Shown: in pieces, positions 17,706-27,216 of the stretch
Numbering within the stretch: position 1 is the first letter of the stretch
Layout of the letters: each line of letters begins with the position of its first letter
Assembly: GCF_014199195.1 (NCBI RefSeq)
Contig: NZ_JACIJE010000005.1
Span: 237,643 to 301,642, forward strand
Reading direction: 5' to 3'
Source: Neoroseomonas alkaliterrae
GTDB taxonomy: Bacteria > Pseudomonadota > Alphaproteobacteria > Acetobacterales > Acetobacteraceae
Length of the DNA: 64,000 nucleotides
Position numbers and translations under genes: made by a program
The notes under the pieces: generated by a model
What the model was told of the DNA's origin: nothing
The model's database searches: none
What the model saw: only the letters and a program-made list of their open reading frames with translations

Positions 17706-18584
17706 TCAGTTCAGTAGCCCCACCGAGACCATCGCCTCGCGCACCCGCGCCTTGCTCTGCTCGGCCAGCGGCGCGAGCGGCAGGCGGCAATGCTCGGTGC
17801 TGCGGCCGATCAGGCTCGCCGCATACTTCACCGGGCCCGGCGAGGTCTCGCAGAACAGGGCGTCGTGCAGCGGCACGAGGCGATCCTGGATCGCCATCGC
17901 CTCGCGCGTGCGCCCCTCGCGCCAGGCCTTCTGCATCTCGGCGCAGAGGCGCGGGGCGACATTCGCGGTCACGCTGATGCAGCCCACCCCGCCCGAGGCG
18001 TTGAAGGCGAGCGCCGTGTGGTCCTCGCCCGAGAGCTGGATGAACGCCTCCCCGCAGGCGCGCCTGGTGTGCAGCGGGCGCGTGAGGTTGGCGGTCGCGT
18101 CCTTCACGCCCACGATGTTCTTGTGCCGCGCGAGCCGGGCCATGGTCTCGACCGACATGTCCACCACGCTGCGCCCGGGGATGTTGTAGATGAACATCGG
18201 GATGTCCACGGCATCCGCGATGGCCGTGAAGTGCAGGAACATCCCCTCCTGCGTCGGCTTGTTGTAGTAGGGCGTGACGACGAGGATCGCGTCCGCCCCG
18301 GCCTTCTTCGCATGGTCCGCGAGGTCGATCGCCTCGGCGGTCGAGTTGCTCCCCGCCCCGGCGATCACCGGCACGCGGCCCTTCGCACCCTCGATGCACA
18401 TCTCGACCACGCGCTTGTGCTCGTCATGCGAGAGCGTCGGGCTCTCGCCGGTGGTGCCGACAGGGATCAGCGCCTCGGTCCCCTCGGCGATCTGCCAGTC
18501 CACGAGGTCGAGGAAGGCTTTCTCGTCCAGGGATCCGTCCGCGCGCATCGGCGTGATCAGCGCGACCATCGAACCCCTGAACAT
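17706..18584 (-). CDS. dapA: 4-hydroxy-tetrahydrodipicolinate synthase
   Basis: Condenses pyruvate with aspartate semialdehyde in lysine and diaminopimelate synthesis. 292 residues from the ATG at 18584 ([12 protein letters not shown]). The Schiff-base lysine is K161 in [10 protein letters not shown]133, T44/T45 (GTTGES) and Y107 (TPYYNKP) sit at the same numbers as in the E. coli enzyme. An upstream in-frame start at 18647 is not needed. Divergent from the lytic transglycosylase gene, giving a conserved alphaproteobacterial arrangement of two cell-wall genes. Confidence 0.96.
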   Translation of the reverse strand: MFRGSMVALITPMRADGSLDEKAFLDLVDWQIAEGTEALIPVGTTGESPTLSHDEHKRVVEMCIEGAKGRVPVIAGAGSNSTAEAIDLADHAKKAGADAILVVTPYYNKPTQEGMFLHFTAIADAVDIPMFIYNIPGRSVVDMSVETMARLARHKNIVGVKDATANLTRPLHTRRACGEAFIQLSGEDHTALAFNASGGVGCISVTANVAPRLCAEMQKAWREGRTREAMAIQDRLVPLHDALFCETSPGPVKYAASLIGRSTEHCRLPLAPLAEQSKARVREAMVSVGLLN

Positions 18585-18690
18585 CACGGCATCCTCCCGA
18601 TATCCGGCAATGGCGCGCAACCTAGGCTCCGCCCGGTCATGGGACAAGGCCGCCGGGACAAGCGGGGGCCGGATCGGCTAGGAAGCAGCC

Positions 18691-20652
18691 ATGCGCCGCC
18701 TGCTGATCCTCGCCCTCCTCGCCCTGCCGCTCCCCGCCGCCGCGCAGCCCTGGGCGCCCGAGGGCGCGCGCGCGGCCGGGCGCCAGGCGCTCGCCGCCGC
18801 CGCCGCCGGGCGCTGGGGGGAATCGGAGTCCTTCGCCGCCGCGGCCGACCCGCTCGCCGCCAAGATCGCGCTGTGGATCCGCCTGTCGAACCGCACCGCG
18901 CCGGCCTCGGCCGCGGAACTCGTGGCCTTCCTCGCCGAGAACCCCGACTGGCCCTTCCAGGACGCCATGATCCGCCGGGCCGAGGCCGCGCTCGCCGTCG
19001 AGGGCGAGGATGCGCTCGCGCTGCGGCACTTCGCGCGCCACCCCGCCCGCACCCTGCAGGGCACGCTGCGCCATGCCGAGACGCTCGCCCGCGCCGGGCG
19101 CGCCGCCGAGGCGCAGGCGGTCGTGCGCGCGGGCTGGACGAGCCTCGGCGCCGACCCGCTCGCGGAGGAGACGCTGCTGCTGCGCTTCGGCAGCGCGCTG
19201 ACCGAGGAGCACCACTGGCAGCGCTTCGACCGTCTCGCCTTCGCGCGCGACCTCGCGGGGGCGGCGCGCGCCGCGCAGCGCCTTTCGGGCGCCCGCGCCG
19301 CGGCGGCCAATGCGCGGCTCGCCCTCGCCCGCGAGGATGACGCCGGGCTCGCCGCGCGCCCCGCCGATATCGGCCTCGCCTTCGAGCAGGCGCGGCTGCT
19401 GCGCCGCCGCGACCGCGACAGCGAGGCCGCCGCCGTCTGGGCCGCCGCCGAGCGCCTGCCCCTGCCGGCCGAGCCCGAGGCCGCGCGGGCCATCTGGGCC
19501 GAGCGCCAGGTGCTCTCGCGCAAGCTTCTGCGCCTCGGCCAGGAGCGCGAGGCCTATCGCACCGCCGCCGGCCACGGCATCGCCACCCCGGGCGAGCCGC
19601 GCCAGGAGGCCGAGTTCCTCGCCGGCTTCATCGCGCTGCGGCGGCTGAACGACCCCGCCGCCGCCGAGCGCCATTTCGGCCTGGTCGGGCAGGACAGCCG
19701 CTCGGTCATCACCCGCGCCCGCGCCGCCTATTGGCAGGGGCGGGCGCTCGAGGCGCGCGGCGACCGTGGCGCGGCGCGGGCGCGCTACGCCGCCGGGGCC
19801 GAGCTGCCGGTCGCCTTCTACGGCCAGCTCTCCGCCCTCGCGCTCGGCGAGAGCACGGCGCAGCTCTCCGCGCGCATCGCCCGCGCCCCGGCGCCGCCGG
19901 TGACGACGCCGCGCGCGGCGGATTTCGCGGCGCGCGAACTGGCGCGCGCGGTGCTGACGCTCGCCGATCTCGGCGACACGCGGCGTGCCCGCATCTTCCT
20001 GCTGCGCCTCGAGGACATGGCGAATGACGGCACCGACCGGATGCTCGCCGCGCGGCTCGCGAACCATATCGGCCGCCCCGACCATGCCGTGTGGGTGGCC
20101 CGCCGCGCGGGTGCGGCGGGCGACATCCTGTTCCCCGAGGGCTGGCCGACGCCCTACCGCCCGCCGGTCACGAGCCCCGAGCCCGCCCTCATCCACGCCA
20201 TCACCCGCCAGGAGAGCAATTTCGACACCGAGGCCGTCTCCGGCGCCAATGCGCGCGGGCTGATGCAGCTCCTGCCCTCGACCGCGACGGTGGTCGCGCG
20301 GCGGCTCGGCATGCAGGTGAGCGTGGCGCAGCTCACCCAGAGCCCCGAGACCAACATGCGCCTCGGCGCCGCCTATCTCGAGCAGATGCTCGAGCGCTAC
20401 GCCGGCGCGCTGCCGCTCGCCGCCGCCGCCTACAATGCGGGCCCGGGGCGGGTGGACCAGTGGCTCGGCACCTATGGCGACCCGCGCGGGGGCGATGTGG
20501 ACATGCTCGACTGGATCGAGCAGATCCCCTTCACCGAGACGCGCAACTACGTCCAGCGCGTGATCGAGAACGTCATCGTCTATCGCGCGCGCGACGCGGC
20601 GAGCGCAGCACTCGACCATCCCCTCTCCCCCTGGCTGCGGCAGGCGCGGTGA
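18691..20652 (+). CDS. Soluble-type lytic murein transglycosylase (Slt70-like)
   Basis: Periplasmic enzyme that cleaves the MurNAc-GlcNAc bond, releasing 1,6-anhydromuropeptides, which feed recycling by AnmK. 653 residues: signal peptide (about 1-19), a long alpha-helical superhelix (about 20-480) and a C-terminal SLT domain. The catalytic glutamate is E508 in TRQESNFD, followed by ANARGLMQLLPSTA, LGAAYLEQML and AAAYNAGPGRV. The stop overlaps the GTG start of the hydrolase gene (20649-20652), so the plus-strand genes slt to pncC form a coupled chain. Confidence 0.92.
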   Translation: MRRLLILALLALPLPAAAQPWAPEGARAAGRQALAAAAAGRWGESESFAAAADPLAAKIALWIRLSNRTAPASAAELVAFLAENPDWPFQDAMIRRAEAALAVEGEDALALRHFARHPARTLQGTLRHAETLARAGRAAEAQAVVRAGWTSLGADPLAEETLLLRFGSALTEEHHWQRFDRLAFARDLAGAARAAQRLSGARAAAANARLALAREDDAGLAARPADIGLAFEQARLLRRRDRDSEAAAVWAAAERLPLPAEPEAARAIWAERQVLSRKLLRLGQEREAYRTAAGHGIATPGEPRQEAEFLAGFIALRRLNDPAAAERHFGLVGQDSRSVITRARAAYWQGRALEARGDRGAARARYAAGAELPVAFYGQLSALALGESTAQLSARIARAPAPPVTTPRAADFAARELARAVLTLADLGDTRRARIFLLRLEDMANDGTDRMLAARLANHIGRPDHAVWVARRAGAAGDILFPEGWPTPYRPPVTSPEPALIHAITRQESNFDTEAVSGANARGLMQLLPSTATVVARRLGMQVSVAQLTQSPETNMRLGAAYLEQMLERYAGALPLAAAAYNAGPGRVDQWLGTYGDPRGGDVDMLDWIEQIPFTETRNYVQRVIENVIVYRARDAASAALDHPLSPWLRQAR

Positions 20653-21500
20653 CGGCGCGGGAGGTCGCGCTCTGCGCCCGCGACGGGCTGCGCATCGCGG
20701 CGACCGAATGGCCCGGCGCGCGCGATCGGGCGGCGGTGCTGTGCCTGCCGGGCATCTGCCGAACGCGGCTCGACTTCGCGGCCCTCGGCGCGCGGCATGC
20801 GGGCAGGCGGCGCGTCGTCGCGCTCGACTACATCGGCCATGGCGACAGCGCGCGCGCGGCCGATCCCGCCCGCTACCGGCCGGAGGCGCTGATCCGCGAC
20901 GTGCTCGACGCCATGGCCGCGCTGCACCTGCACCGCGTGGTGCTGGTGGGCACATCCTTCGGCGGCCTCTGCGCCATGGCGATCGGCGCGATGCGCCCGG
21001 CCGCGCTTGCCGCCGTGGCGCTGAACGACATCGGCCCGGAGATCGCGCCGGCAGCGCGCGAGGCGGTGCTCGACCTGATCGGCCGCGACCCCGCACTCGC
21101 CTCGCTGGACGAGGCCGCTTCCTGGCTGCGCGCCCACCACCCGCCGCTGCCCGGCCTCGACGAGGAAGGCTGGCGCGCCTTCACCGCCCGCACCTTCGCG
21201 CCGGGCGAGGACGGGCGCTGGCATCCGCGCTGGGACATCCGCATCGGGCAGCAGGCGATCGGCGCGGCGGCGGGCAAGCCGCCGGACCTCTGGGCGTTCT
21301 TCGGCGCGCTGCGGCGGCTGCCGCTGATGCTGGTCTGGGGCGAGGCGAGCACGCTGCTGACCGCCGCAACGGTCGCGGCGATGCGCGCCGCACGGCCCGA
21401 CATGGCCGTCACCGCCCTGCCCGGCACCGGCCACGCGCCGAGCCTGCACGAGGCGGCGGCCATCGCGGCCCTCGACGCCTTCATCGCGGCGCAGCCATGA
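20649..21500 (+). CDS. Alpha/beta hydrolase
   Basis: 283-residue alpha/beta-fold hydrolase, cytoplasmic. The nucleophile elbow is GTSFGG (S103). The oxyanion-hole region is LCLPGICRTRLDF and the catalytic His lies in GTGHAPSLHE. A predicted start at GTG 20649 overlaps the slt stop as GTGA, and its own stop overlaps pgpA as ATGA (21497-21500). The substrate cannot be inferred; placement between a cell-wall hydrolase and a phospholipid phosphatase is suggestive only. Confidence 0.85.
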   Translation: MTAREVALCARDGLRIAATEWPGARDRAAVLCLPGICRTRLDFAALGARHAGRRRVVALDYIGHGDSARAADPARYRPEALIRDVLDAMAALHLHRVVLVGTSFGGLCAMAIGAMRPAALAAVALNDIGPEIAPAAREAVLDLIGRDPALASLDEAASWLRAHHPPLPGLDEEGWRAFTARTFAPGEDGRWHPRWDIRIGQQAIGAAAGKPPDLWAFFGALRRLPLMLVWGEASTLLTAATVAAMRAARPDMAVTALPGTGHAPSLHEAAAIAALDAFIAAQP

Positions 21501-21943
21501 GCGCGGCGATGATGGTCGCGACCCTCGGCGGGATCGGGCGGCTGCGGCCGGGGCCGGGCACCTGGGGCTCGCTCGCGGTGCTGCCGGCGGCCCTCCTCGG
21601 CCCCGCGGGCGCGCTGCTGCTCGCCGCCGTCGCGGCCGTGGCCGGCTGGCTCGCGGTGCGCGCGCTGCCGGCGGACGGGCCGCAGGATCCCGGCTGGATC
21701 GTGGTGGACGAGGCGGCGGGGATGCTGCTCGCCCTCGCCGCGCTGCCGGCCGGGGCGGGCTGGGCCGGCGTGGCGCTGGCCTTCCTGCTGTTCCGCGCCT
21801 TCGACATCCTCAAGCCCTGGCCGGTATCCTGGGCCGACAGGCAGGAGGGCGCGACGGGCGTGATGCTGGACGACATCCTCGCCGGGGCGATGGCCGCGGC
21901 GGTGCTGCTGGCGCTGGGCGCGATCGCGCCCGGCCTGTTGTGA
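21497..21943 (+). CDS. pgpA: Phosphatidylglycerophosphatase A
   Basis: Dephosphorylates phosphatidylglycerol-phosphate in the inner membrane to yield phosphatidylglycerol. 148 residues with several hydrophobic helices. The family signatures GPGTWGSL near the N-terminus, the DPGWIVVDEAAGM acidic motif, FDILKPWPVSWADR and GVMLDDILAG are all present. Overlaps the upstream hydrolase by ATGA and the downstream pncC by GTGA. Confidence 0.93.
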   Translation: MSAAMMVATLGGIGRLRPGPGTWGSLAVLPAALLGPAGALLLAAVAAVAGWLAVRALPADGPQDPGWIVVDEAAGMLLALAALPAGAGWAGVALAFLLFRAFDILKPWPVSWADRQEGATGVMLDDILAGAMAAAVLLALGAIAPGLL

Positions 21944-22428
21944 CCATGCTGCCCGAGGCCACACTCGATGAGGCTCGCGCGCTGCTCGCCGCGCTGGAGG
22001 CGCGCGGGCAGACGCTCGCCACCGCCGAATCCTGCACCGGCGGGCTGATCGCCGCCGCGCTGACGGCGATCGCCGGGTCCTCCGCGGTGGTGATGGCAGG
22101 CTTCGTGACCTATTCCAACGAGGCCAAGATCCGCATGCTCGGCGTGCGGGCCGAGACGCTGGCCGCCCATGGCGCGGTGAGCGAGCCGGTCGCGCGCGAG
22201 ATGGCCGAGGGCGCGCTGGCGCGCGCGGAGGTGGATGTCGCCCTCTCCTGCACCGGCATCGCGGGCCCCGGCGGGGCGACGCCGGGCAAGCCGGTCGGGC
22301 TGGTGTTCATCGGCTGCGCGCGGCGCGGCGCGGCGACGCGGGTCGAGCGCCACGTCTTTCCCGGGGACCGGACGGCGGTGCGCGCGGCGACGGTCGCGGC
22401 GGCGCTGCGCCTCGCGATGCCGGGCTGA
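21940..22428 (+). CDS. pncC: Nicotinamide-nucleotide amidase (CinA C-terminal family)
   Basis: Deamidates NMN to nicotinic acid mononucleotide, recycling NAD fragments such as those released by DNA ligase. 162 residues, the stand-alone CinA C-terminal domain. The catalytic segment TLATAESCTGGLIAAALTAI and the downstream SCTGIAGPGGATPGKPVG are intact. The start is GTG at 21940, overlapping the pgpA stop, or ATG at 21946. pgpA-pncC adjacency is common in alphaproteobacteria. Confidence 0.92.
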   Translation: MTMLPEATLDEARALLAALEARGQTLATAESCTGGLIAAALTAIAGSSAVVMAGFVTYSNEAKIRMLGVRAETLAAHGAVSEPVAREMAEGALARAEVDVALSCTGIAGPGGATPGKPVGLVFIGCARRGAATRVERHVFPGDRTAVRAATVAAALRLAMPG

Positions 22429-22528
22429 GCGCCGGGACTGCGGCGCGAAGGCCACAGCGGCGATGCGCGTGCGGCGCGACTCGGCCGCGACGTTGCTCGC
22501 CTGCACGGCGCGGAGGCAGGATGCCCGC

Positions 22529-23128
22529 ATGAGCAGCGAGGATGCCGCCAAGCCCCGCCGTATCCCGCGCCGCGCCTGGCTCGGCGCCATGGGGGCGGCG
22601 GCGCTCGGCGTGCCGTCCGCGCGGGCGGACCTGCTCGGCTACGGCGATGTGCCGCTGCCCGTGCCCGCCACGCTGCCGCCGCGCGAACGCTGGCTGTGGC
22701 TGCAGAACAATGTCGGCGAGGAGGTCGCGGTCGCCTACCGCGCGGGCCAGGACTACGACCTGCGCGCGATGGTGCGCATCCAGCGCCTGCTGCGCGACCT
22801 GCGCGCCGATGTGGCGGGGCCGGTGCCCGCGCTGCTGCTCGACATGCTCTCGTTGATCCAGGAACGCATCGGCTATACGCGGCCGCTGCACGTGATCTCG
22901 GGCTACCGCACGCCGCAGACCAACGCCTCCCTGCCCTTCGCCGCGCCGAACAGCCTGCACATGCGCGGCATGGCGGCCGACATCGTGGTGCCGGGCATGG
23001 CGCAGGCGGATGTCTGCGCCCATGCCATGCTGCTCTCGCACCATCTCGGCTTCATGGGGATCGGCTGGTACGGCTCCTTCACCCATGTGGACATCGGGCC
23101 GAAGGCGTCCTGGTCGCGGATGCTGTAG
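22529..23128 (+). CDS. DUF882/YcbK-type M15 peptidase-like protein with Tat-like signal
   Basis: 199 residues. The N-terminus has twin arginines followed by a hydrophobic stretch (PRRAWLGAMGAAALG) and an SARA cleavage site, so Tat export is likely. The C-terminal half is a D-Ala-D-Ala carboxypeptidase-like metallopeptidase domain: SGYRTPQTNASL, HMRGMAADIVVP (His and Asp zinc ligands) and FTHVDIGP (His). Proteins of this family act on peptidoglycan. It follows pncC by 100 bases, and transcription may be separate. Confidence 0.88.
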   Translation: MSSEDAAKPRRIPRRAWLGAMGAAALGVPSARADLLGYGDVPLPVPATLPPRERWLWLQNNVGEEVAVAYRAGQDYDLRAMVRIQRLLRDLRADVAGPVPALLLDMLSLIQERIGYTRPLHVISGYRTPQTNASLPFAAPNSLHMRGMAADIVVPGMAQADVCAHAMLLSHHLGFMGIGWYGSFTHVDIGPKASWSRML

Positions 23129-23140
23129 CGCCGCGCGCGC

Positions 23141-23962
23141 CTACCCGTAGCGCAGCCGCCAGAGCACATAGGCGCCGACCGCGCCCATCACCGCGAGGAT
23201 GATGCCGCCCGTGGAGGCGAGTTCGTTCTCCGCATGCACCGCGGAGGGATCCTGGGTGGAGACGACGAAGGGCTGGCGGCCCTCCGGCTTGCGGATCCGC
23301 ATCCGCGCCGGGGCCGGGCCGTCGCCCGCCTCGCCCCGGCCGCGGGCGCGGCGCGGCTCGGCCTCCCCCATCGCGAAGATCGGATCGCCCGCGAGGATGT
23401 AGCGCTCGACATAGCGATAGCGCGTCGGCGTGCTGCCGAGGATGGAGGAGAATCCGCCCGAGACGCGGAGGACGGGCGGGGTGTAGCTGCCCGGCTGCAG
23501 CTCGGGCTCGGCGGCGCCGGGGGCGGGGCGCTCCTCGGCGCCCTCCCAGGCGCTCCAGCCGGTCTCGTGCACGCGCGCGCCCTCGGGCATCACGAGGCAG
23601 GTCGCCTTGCCGTCGGTCACGTGGATCGGCTGCGCGCTGGTCTGCTCGAAGATGCGCTCCCAGCGCGGGCCGGTGTCGCCGGGCCGGTCCCGCTGGGTGA
23701 GCGGCGGGGGGCGGAGTTCCTCCACCCAGGCCTCGAACCAGGCGCAGCGCCGCCCGGAGAGCGGCGCGCGCAGGTTCCCCTCGGCGACCTTCCCCCAGAC
23801 CACGCCATAGCCGGGCGCGAGGTCCGAGACCTCCACCGGGCGCATCCGCCGCATGGTGCGCGCGACCCATTTCGACCAGATCGCGATGCCGATCCCCATC
23901 ACGATCATCGCGAGGGGGAAGAGCATGAAGAAGGCGAAGAAGGCGAAGGGCATCGTGCTCAC
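23141..23962 (-). CDS. Membrane protein resembling GIDE/MULAN-type domains
   Basis: 273 residues starting at GTG 23962 with a good GGAGG site upstream; an internal ATG at 23953 is the alternative. An N-terminal membrane helix (about residues 5-28) is followed by a soluble domain containing RRCAWFEAWVEE, then a helix-capping YVERYILAGDPIFAMGEAE, then a second membrane helix near the C-terminus (about 252-267). The order of a polar domain between two helices with an LxxGDxxFxxG-like turn recalls the GIDE domain of mitochondrial MUL1; this is inference from pattern only. Convergent with the YcbK-type gene. Confidence 0.6.
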   Translation of the reverse strand: MSTMPFAFFAFFMLFPLAMIVMGIGIAIWSKWVARTMRRMRPVEVSDLAPGYGVVWGKVAEGNLRAPLSGRRCAWFEAWVEELRPPPLTQRDRPGDTGPRWERIFEQTSAQPIHVTDGKATCLVMPEGARVHETGWSAWEGAEERPAPGAAEPELQPGSYTPPVLRVSGGFSSILGSTPTRYRYVERYILAGDPIFAMGEAEPRRARGRGEAGDGPAPARMRIRKPEGRQPFVVSTQDPSAVHAENELASTGGIILAVMGAVGAYVLWRLRYG

Positions 23963-23990
23963 GGCGGTTCCTCCTCCCGCGGCGGGATCG

Positions 23991-25058
23991 TCAGGCCGCG
24001 GCGAGCGCGGCGCGGATCTCCAAGACGGCCTCCTCGATTATCGGTGCCGTGACGTCGAGATGCGTGCAGGCGCGCACCCGCCCGCCGAGGCCCGAGACGG
24101 CCACGCCGCGCAGGCGGAGCCTCTCCTGCAGCTGCGCGACCGTCATGCCGCATCCCTTGATGTCGAAGAAGACGAGGTTGGTGTCGGGCTCCTCCACCAC
24201 CACGCCGGGGATCTGCCGCAGCCCGCGCGCGAGCGCCTTGGCATTGGCATGGTCCTCGGCGAGCCGGTCCACATGGTGGTCGAGGGCGTAGAGGCAGGCG
24301 GCGGCGCAGATGCCGGCCTGGCGCATCGAGCCGCCGAGCCGCTGCTTCCACCGCCAGGCCTGGCCGATGAACTCGGCGCTGCCGCACAGCACGGCGCCGA
24401 GCGGCGCGCCGAGCCCCTTGGTGAAGTCGAGCCAGACGCTGTCGTAGTTCGCCACCATGTCCTTCGGCGCGATGCCGGCGGCGACGCAGGCATTCATCAG
24501 CCGCGCGCCATCCATGTGCGTCGCCCAGCCCTGCTCATGCGCGACATCCGCGACCGCGTTCAATTGCGCGAGCGGCCAGATCGCCCCGCCGCCGATGTTC
24601 GCCGTCTGCTCCACCTCGAGCAGCCGCTGCGGCGGCGCGTAGCGCGTGCGCGGGCGGATCGCGGCGCGCACGTCCTCGGCGGTGAACATCCCGCGCGGGC
24701 CCTTGAGCGGCATGATCTGCACCCCGGCCAGCGCGGCATGGGTGCCGCCCTCGCTGTGCAGGATGTGGCTCGTCTCGTGCGCGACGACCTCATCGCCCTT
24801 CGAGCAATGCGTCAGGATCGCGATGACGTTGCACATGGTGCCGGAGGGCAGGAACACCGCCGCCTCCTTGCCCATCAGCGCCGCCATGCGGTCGCAGAGT
24901 TCGTGCACCGTCGGGTCGTCGCCGTGCTGCTCGTCGCCGACCTCGGCGCGCATCATCGCCTCCTTCATCGCGGGCGTCGGGCGCGTCTGGGTGTCGGAAT
25001 AGAGGTTGATGCGCACGGGCGGCGCGCCGGCGGGCGGGCGAAGGGGGGCGTGGACCAT
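23991..25058 (-). CDS. ltaE: Low-specificity L-threonine aldolase
   Basis: PLP enzyme splitting threonine or allo-threonine to glycine and acetaldehyde. 355 residues, fold type I. The N-terminal INLYSDTQTRPTPAMKEAM and DDPTVHELCDRMAAL are characteristic; the PLP lysine is K214 in DFTKGLGAPLG and the PLP-binding aspartate lies in HMDGARLMNA. Downstream gene in the same direction is the GIDE-like protein (28 bases). Divergent from the DUF1185 gene. Confidence 0.92.
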   Translation of the reverse strand: MVHAPLRPPAGAPPVRINLYSDTQTRPTPAMKEAMMRAEVGDEQHGDDPTVHELCDRMAALMGKEAAVFLPSGTMCNVIAILTHCSKGDEVVAHETSHILHSEGGTHAALAGVQIMPLKGPRGMFTAEDVRAAIRPRTRYAPPQRLLEVEQTANIGGGAIWPLAQLNAVADVAHEQGWATHMDGARLMNACVAAGIAPKDMVANYDSVWLDFTKGLGAPLGAVLCGSAEFIGQAWRWKQRLGGSMRQAGICAAACLYALDHHVDRLAEDHANAKALARGLRQIPGVVVEEPDTNLVFFDIKGCGMTVAQLQERLRLRGVAVSGLGGRVRACTHLDVTAPIIEEAVLEIRAALAAA

Positions 25059-25135
25059 GTCTCGTCCTGTCCTGGATGCGGTTGCGCCGAGGATGCCCGC
25101 CGCGCGAGCATCCGGCCAGAGGGGGGAGTTCCGCC

Positions 25136-25681
25136 ATGGTCGCCATCCGCAAGATCGCGTTGCTGCGCGAGGAAGCCTCTTCCGAACTCGGCGAGGCCGG
25201 CGCGCGGCCGGTCGTGCGCGCGGTGGCGCTGGTGGCGATCGCCAACCCCTGCGCGGGGCGCTTCGTCGCGGATCTTTCCGCCCTGGTGGAGGCGGGCGGG
25301 ATGATCGCCGCGCGCGTCGCCCCGGATCTGGTGCGGTTGCTGCCGGGACCGGCGGTCTCCTACGGCAAGGGGGCGATCATCGGCACGGCGGGCGAGATCG
25401 AGCACGGCCACGCGCTGCTGCACCCGAAGATGGGCGCGCCGCTGCGCGCGGCGATCGGCGGCGGCGCGGCGCTCATCCCCTCGGCGGCCAAGATCGGGGC
25501 GCCGGGGGCGGCGCTGGACCTGCCGCTCGGCCACAAGGACGATGCCTGGTCCCGCGGGCATTTCGACGCCATCACCGTCAGCCTCGGCGATGCGCCGCGC
25601 CCGGAGGAGATCCTGGTCGCGATCGCGCTGGCCGATGGCGGGCGGCTGCTGCACCGGATCGGCGAAGGCGCGAAGCGCTGA
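25136..25681 (+). CDS. Amino acid synthesis family protein (DUF1185)
   Basis: 181 residues from the ATG at 25136 (MVAIRKIALLREE). The pattern NPCAGRFVADLSALVEAGG, YGKGAIIGTAGEIEHGHALLHPKMGAPLR and the later GHKDDAWSRGHFDAI matches the amino acid synthesis/DUF1185 family, whose biochemical role is not established. No signal peptide. Divergent from the threonine aldolase gene, with 77 bases between starts. Convergent with the Coq10-like gene. Confidence 0.82.
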   Translation: MVAIRKIALLREEASSELGEAGARPVVRAVALVAIANPCAGRFVADLSALVEAGGMIAARVAPDLVRLLPGPAVSYGKGAIIGTAGEIEHGHALLHPKMGAPLRAAIGGGAALIPSAAKIGAPGAALDLPLGHKDDAWSRGHFDAITVSLGDAPRPEEILVAIALADGGRLLHRIGEGAKR

Positions 25682-25702
25682 GCCCGGCGCCGCGCGCGCG
25701 GG

Positions 25703-26182
25703 TCAGCCCGTCGCGGAGGGCGCCGCGCTGCCCGGCGCCACCGCGGCCGTGCTACGCCCGTAGAGCGCCATGGCGCGGCGCTCGAAGGCGCGCACCATCA
25801 GGCGCACCGCCTCGTTGAACACCACGCCGATCGCCATCTGCAGGATGCGCGAGCGGAACTCGAAATCCACGAAGAAGTCCACCTCGCAGCCCTGCGGCAC
25901 CGGGCTGAAACGCCAGTGGTTGTTGAGGTAGCGGAAGGGGCCCGTCTCGTAGGTGACGTGGATGTGCCCCGGCCGGTCGAGGCCGACGCGCGAGCGGAAG
26001 GTCTCTCGGAACATCTTGAAGCCGATGGTCAGGTCCGCGACCAGCACCTGCTCGTCGCGCGAGAGGATGCGTGCGCCGACGCACCAGGGCAGGAACTCCG
26101 GGTAGCGCCGCACATCCGCCACCAGGTCGAACATCTGCTCCGGCGTGTAGCGGAGGATCTTCTTCTCGGCGTGGGTCGGCAT
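25703..26182 (-). CDS. Coq10/RatA family START-domain protein
   Basis: 159 residues of the polyketide cyclase/Coq10 type. The N-terminal HAEKKILRYTPEQMFDLVADVRRYPEFLPW signature is clear, and the C-terminal FEFRSRILQMAIGVVFNEAV helix is conserved. In eukaryotes the relative Coq10 binds ubiquinone; in bacteria the family has been linked to quinone function and, as RatA, to ribosome association. It starts one base after the lipA stop, so it is co-transcribed with lipA. A Pro/Ala-rich tail ends the protein. Confidence 0.88.
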   Translation of the reverse strand: MPTHAEKKILRYTPEQMFDLVADVRRYPEFLPWCVGARILSRDEQVLVADLTIGFKMFRETFRSRVGLDRPGHIHVTYETGPFRYLNNHWRFSPVPQGCEVDFFVDFEFRSRILQMAIGVVFNEAVRLMVRAFERRAMALYGRSTAAVAPGSAAPSATG

Positions 26183-26183
26183 G

Positions 26184-27158
26184 TCAGGCGCGGGCCGGCA
26201 GGCGTGCCTCGCGCGCGGCGCGCAGGGCGGCGAAGTCGCGATCGGCGTGGTAGCTGCTGCGCGTGAGTGGCGTCGCCGAGACCAGCAGGAATCCCTTGCC
26301 GCGCGCGGCCTTGGCGTAGTCCTCGAACTCCTCGGGCGTCACGAAGCGGTCCACCGCGGCGTGCTTGACGGTCGGCTGCAGATACTGGCCGATGGTCAGG
26401 AAATCGACATCGGCCGAGCGCAGGTCGTCCATCACCTGCAGCACCTCGATCCGCTTCTCCCCGAGGCCCACCATCAGGCCGGACTTGGTGAAGACCGAGG
26501 GATCGAGCTGCTTCACCCGGTCGAGCAGCCTCAACGAATGGTAGTAGCGCGCACCGGGCCGGATCGTCGGGTAGAGCGCGGGCACAGTCTCGAGGTTGTG
26601 GTTGAAGACGTCCGGGCGGGCCTCGACCACCACCTCCAGCGCGCCGTCCTTGCGCAGGAAATCCGGCGTCAGCACCTCGATGGTGGTGCCGGGGGCGGTG
26701 GCGCGGATGGCGCGGATGGTCCGCGCGAAATGCTCCGCCCCGCCATCGGGCAGGTCGTCGCGGTCCACGCTCGTCACCACCACATGGCGCAGGCCGAGGG
26801 CGGCGACCGCCTCGGCCACGCGGCGCGGCTCGTCGGCATCGAGGGGGCGCGGGATGCCGGTGGCGACGTTGCAGAAGGAACAGGCGCGGGTGCAGGTCTC
26901 GCCCATGATCATCATGGTGGCGTGGCGCTGCGACCAGCATTCACCGATGTTCGGGCAGGCGGCTTCCTCGCAGACCGTGACCAGCTTCTGCTCGCGCATC
27001 AGGGTGCGCGTCTCGTGATAGACCGGGTGCGTCGGGGCCTTGACGCGAATCCAGGCGGGCTTGCGCTGGATCGGGTTGTCCGGGCGATGCGCCTTCTCCG
27101 GGTGCCTCTCGGCACCCGTGCGGGGCTTCCGGTGGTCGATCTCGATGCGGGTCGTCAT
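26184..27158 (-). CDS. lipA: Lipoyl synthase
   Basis: Radical-SAM enzyme that inserts two sulfurs into octanoyl groups on lipoyl domains. 324 residues. The auxiliary cluster motif is [12 protein letters not shown], the radical-SAM motif is CTRACSFC, and the conserved SSYHADRDF near the C-terminus carries the serine ligand. Its targets would include the lipoyl domains of the PdhB and PdhC proteins encoded upstream in the same direction; lpdA lies 58 bases before it. Confidence 0.96.
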   Translation of the reverse strand: MTTRIEIDHRKPRTGAERHPEKAHRPDNPIQRKPAWIRVKAPTHPVYHETRTLMREQKLVTVCEEAACPNIGECWSQRHATMMIMGETCTRACSFCNVATGIPRPLDADEPRRVAEAVAALGLRHVVVTSVDRDDLPDGGAEHFARTIRAIRATAPGTTIEVLTPDFLRKDGALEVVVEARPDVFNHNLETVPALYPTIRPGARYYHSLRLLDRVKQLDPSVFTKSGLMVGLGEKRIEVLQVMDDLRSADVDFLTIGQYLQPTVKHAAVDRFVTPEEFEDYAKAARGKGFLLVSATPLTRSSYHADRDFAALRAAREARLPARA

Positions 27159-27216
27159 GGGGTGTTCCGGCCCGCCATATAGGGGGTTCCCGCGGCTTGC
27201 GCGAGGCTGCCCCGCC

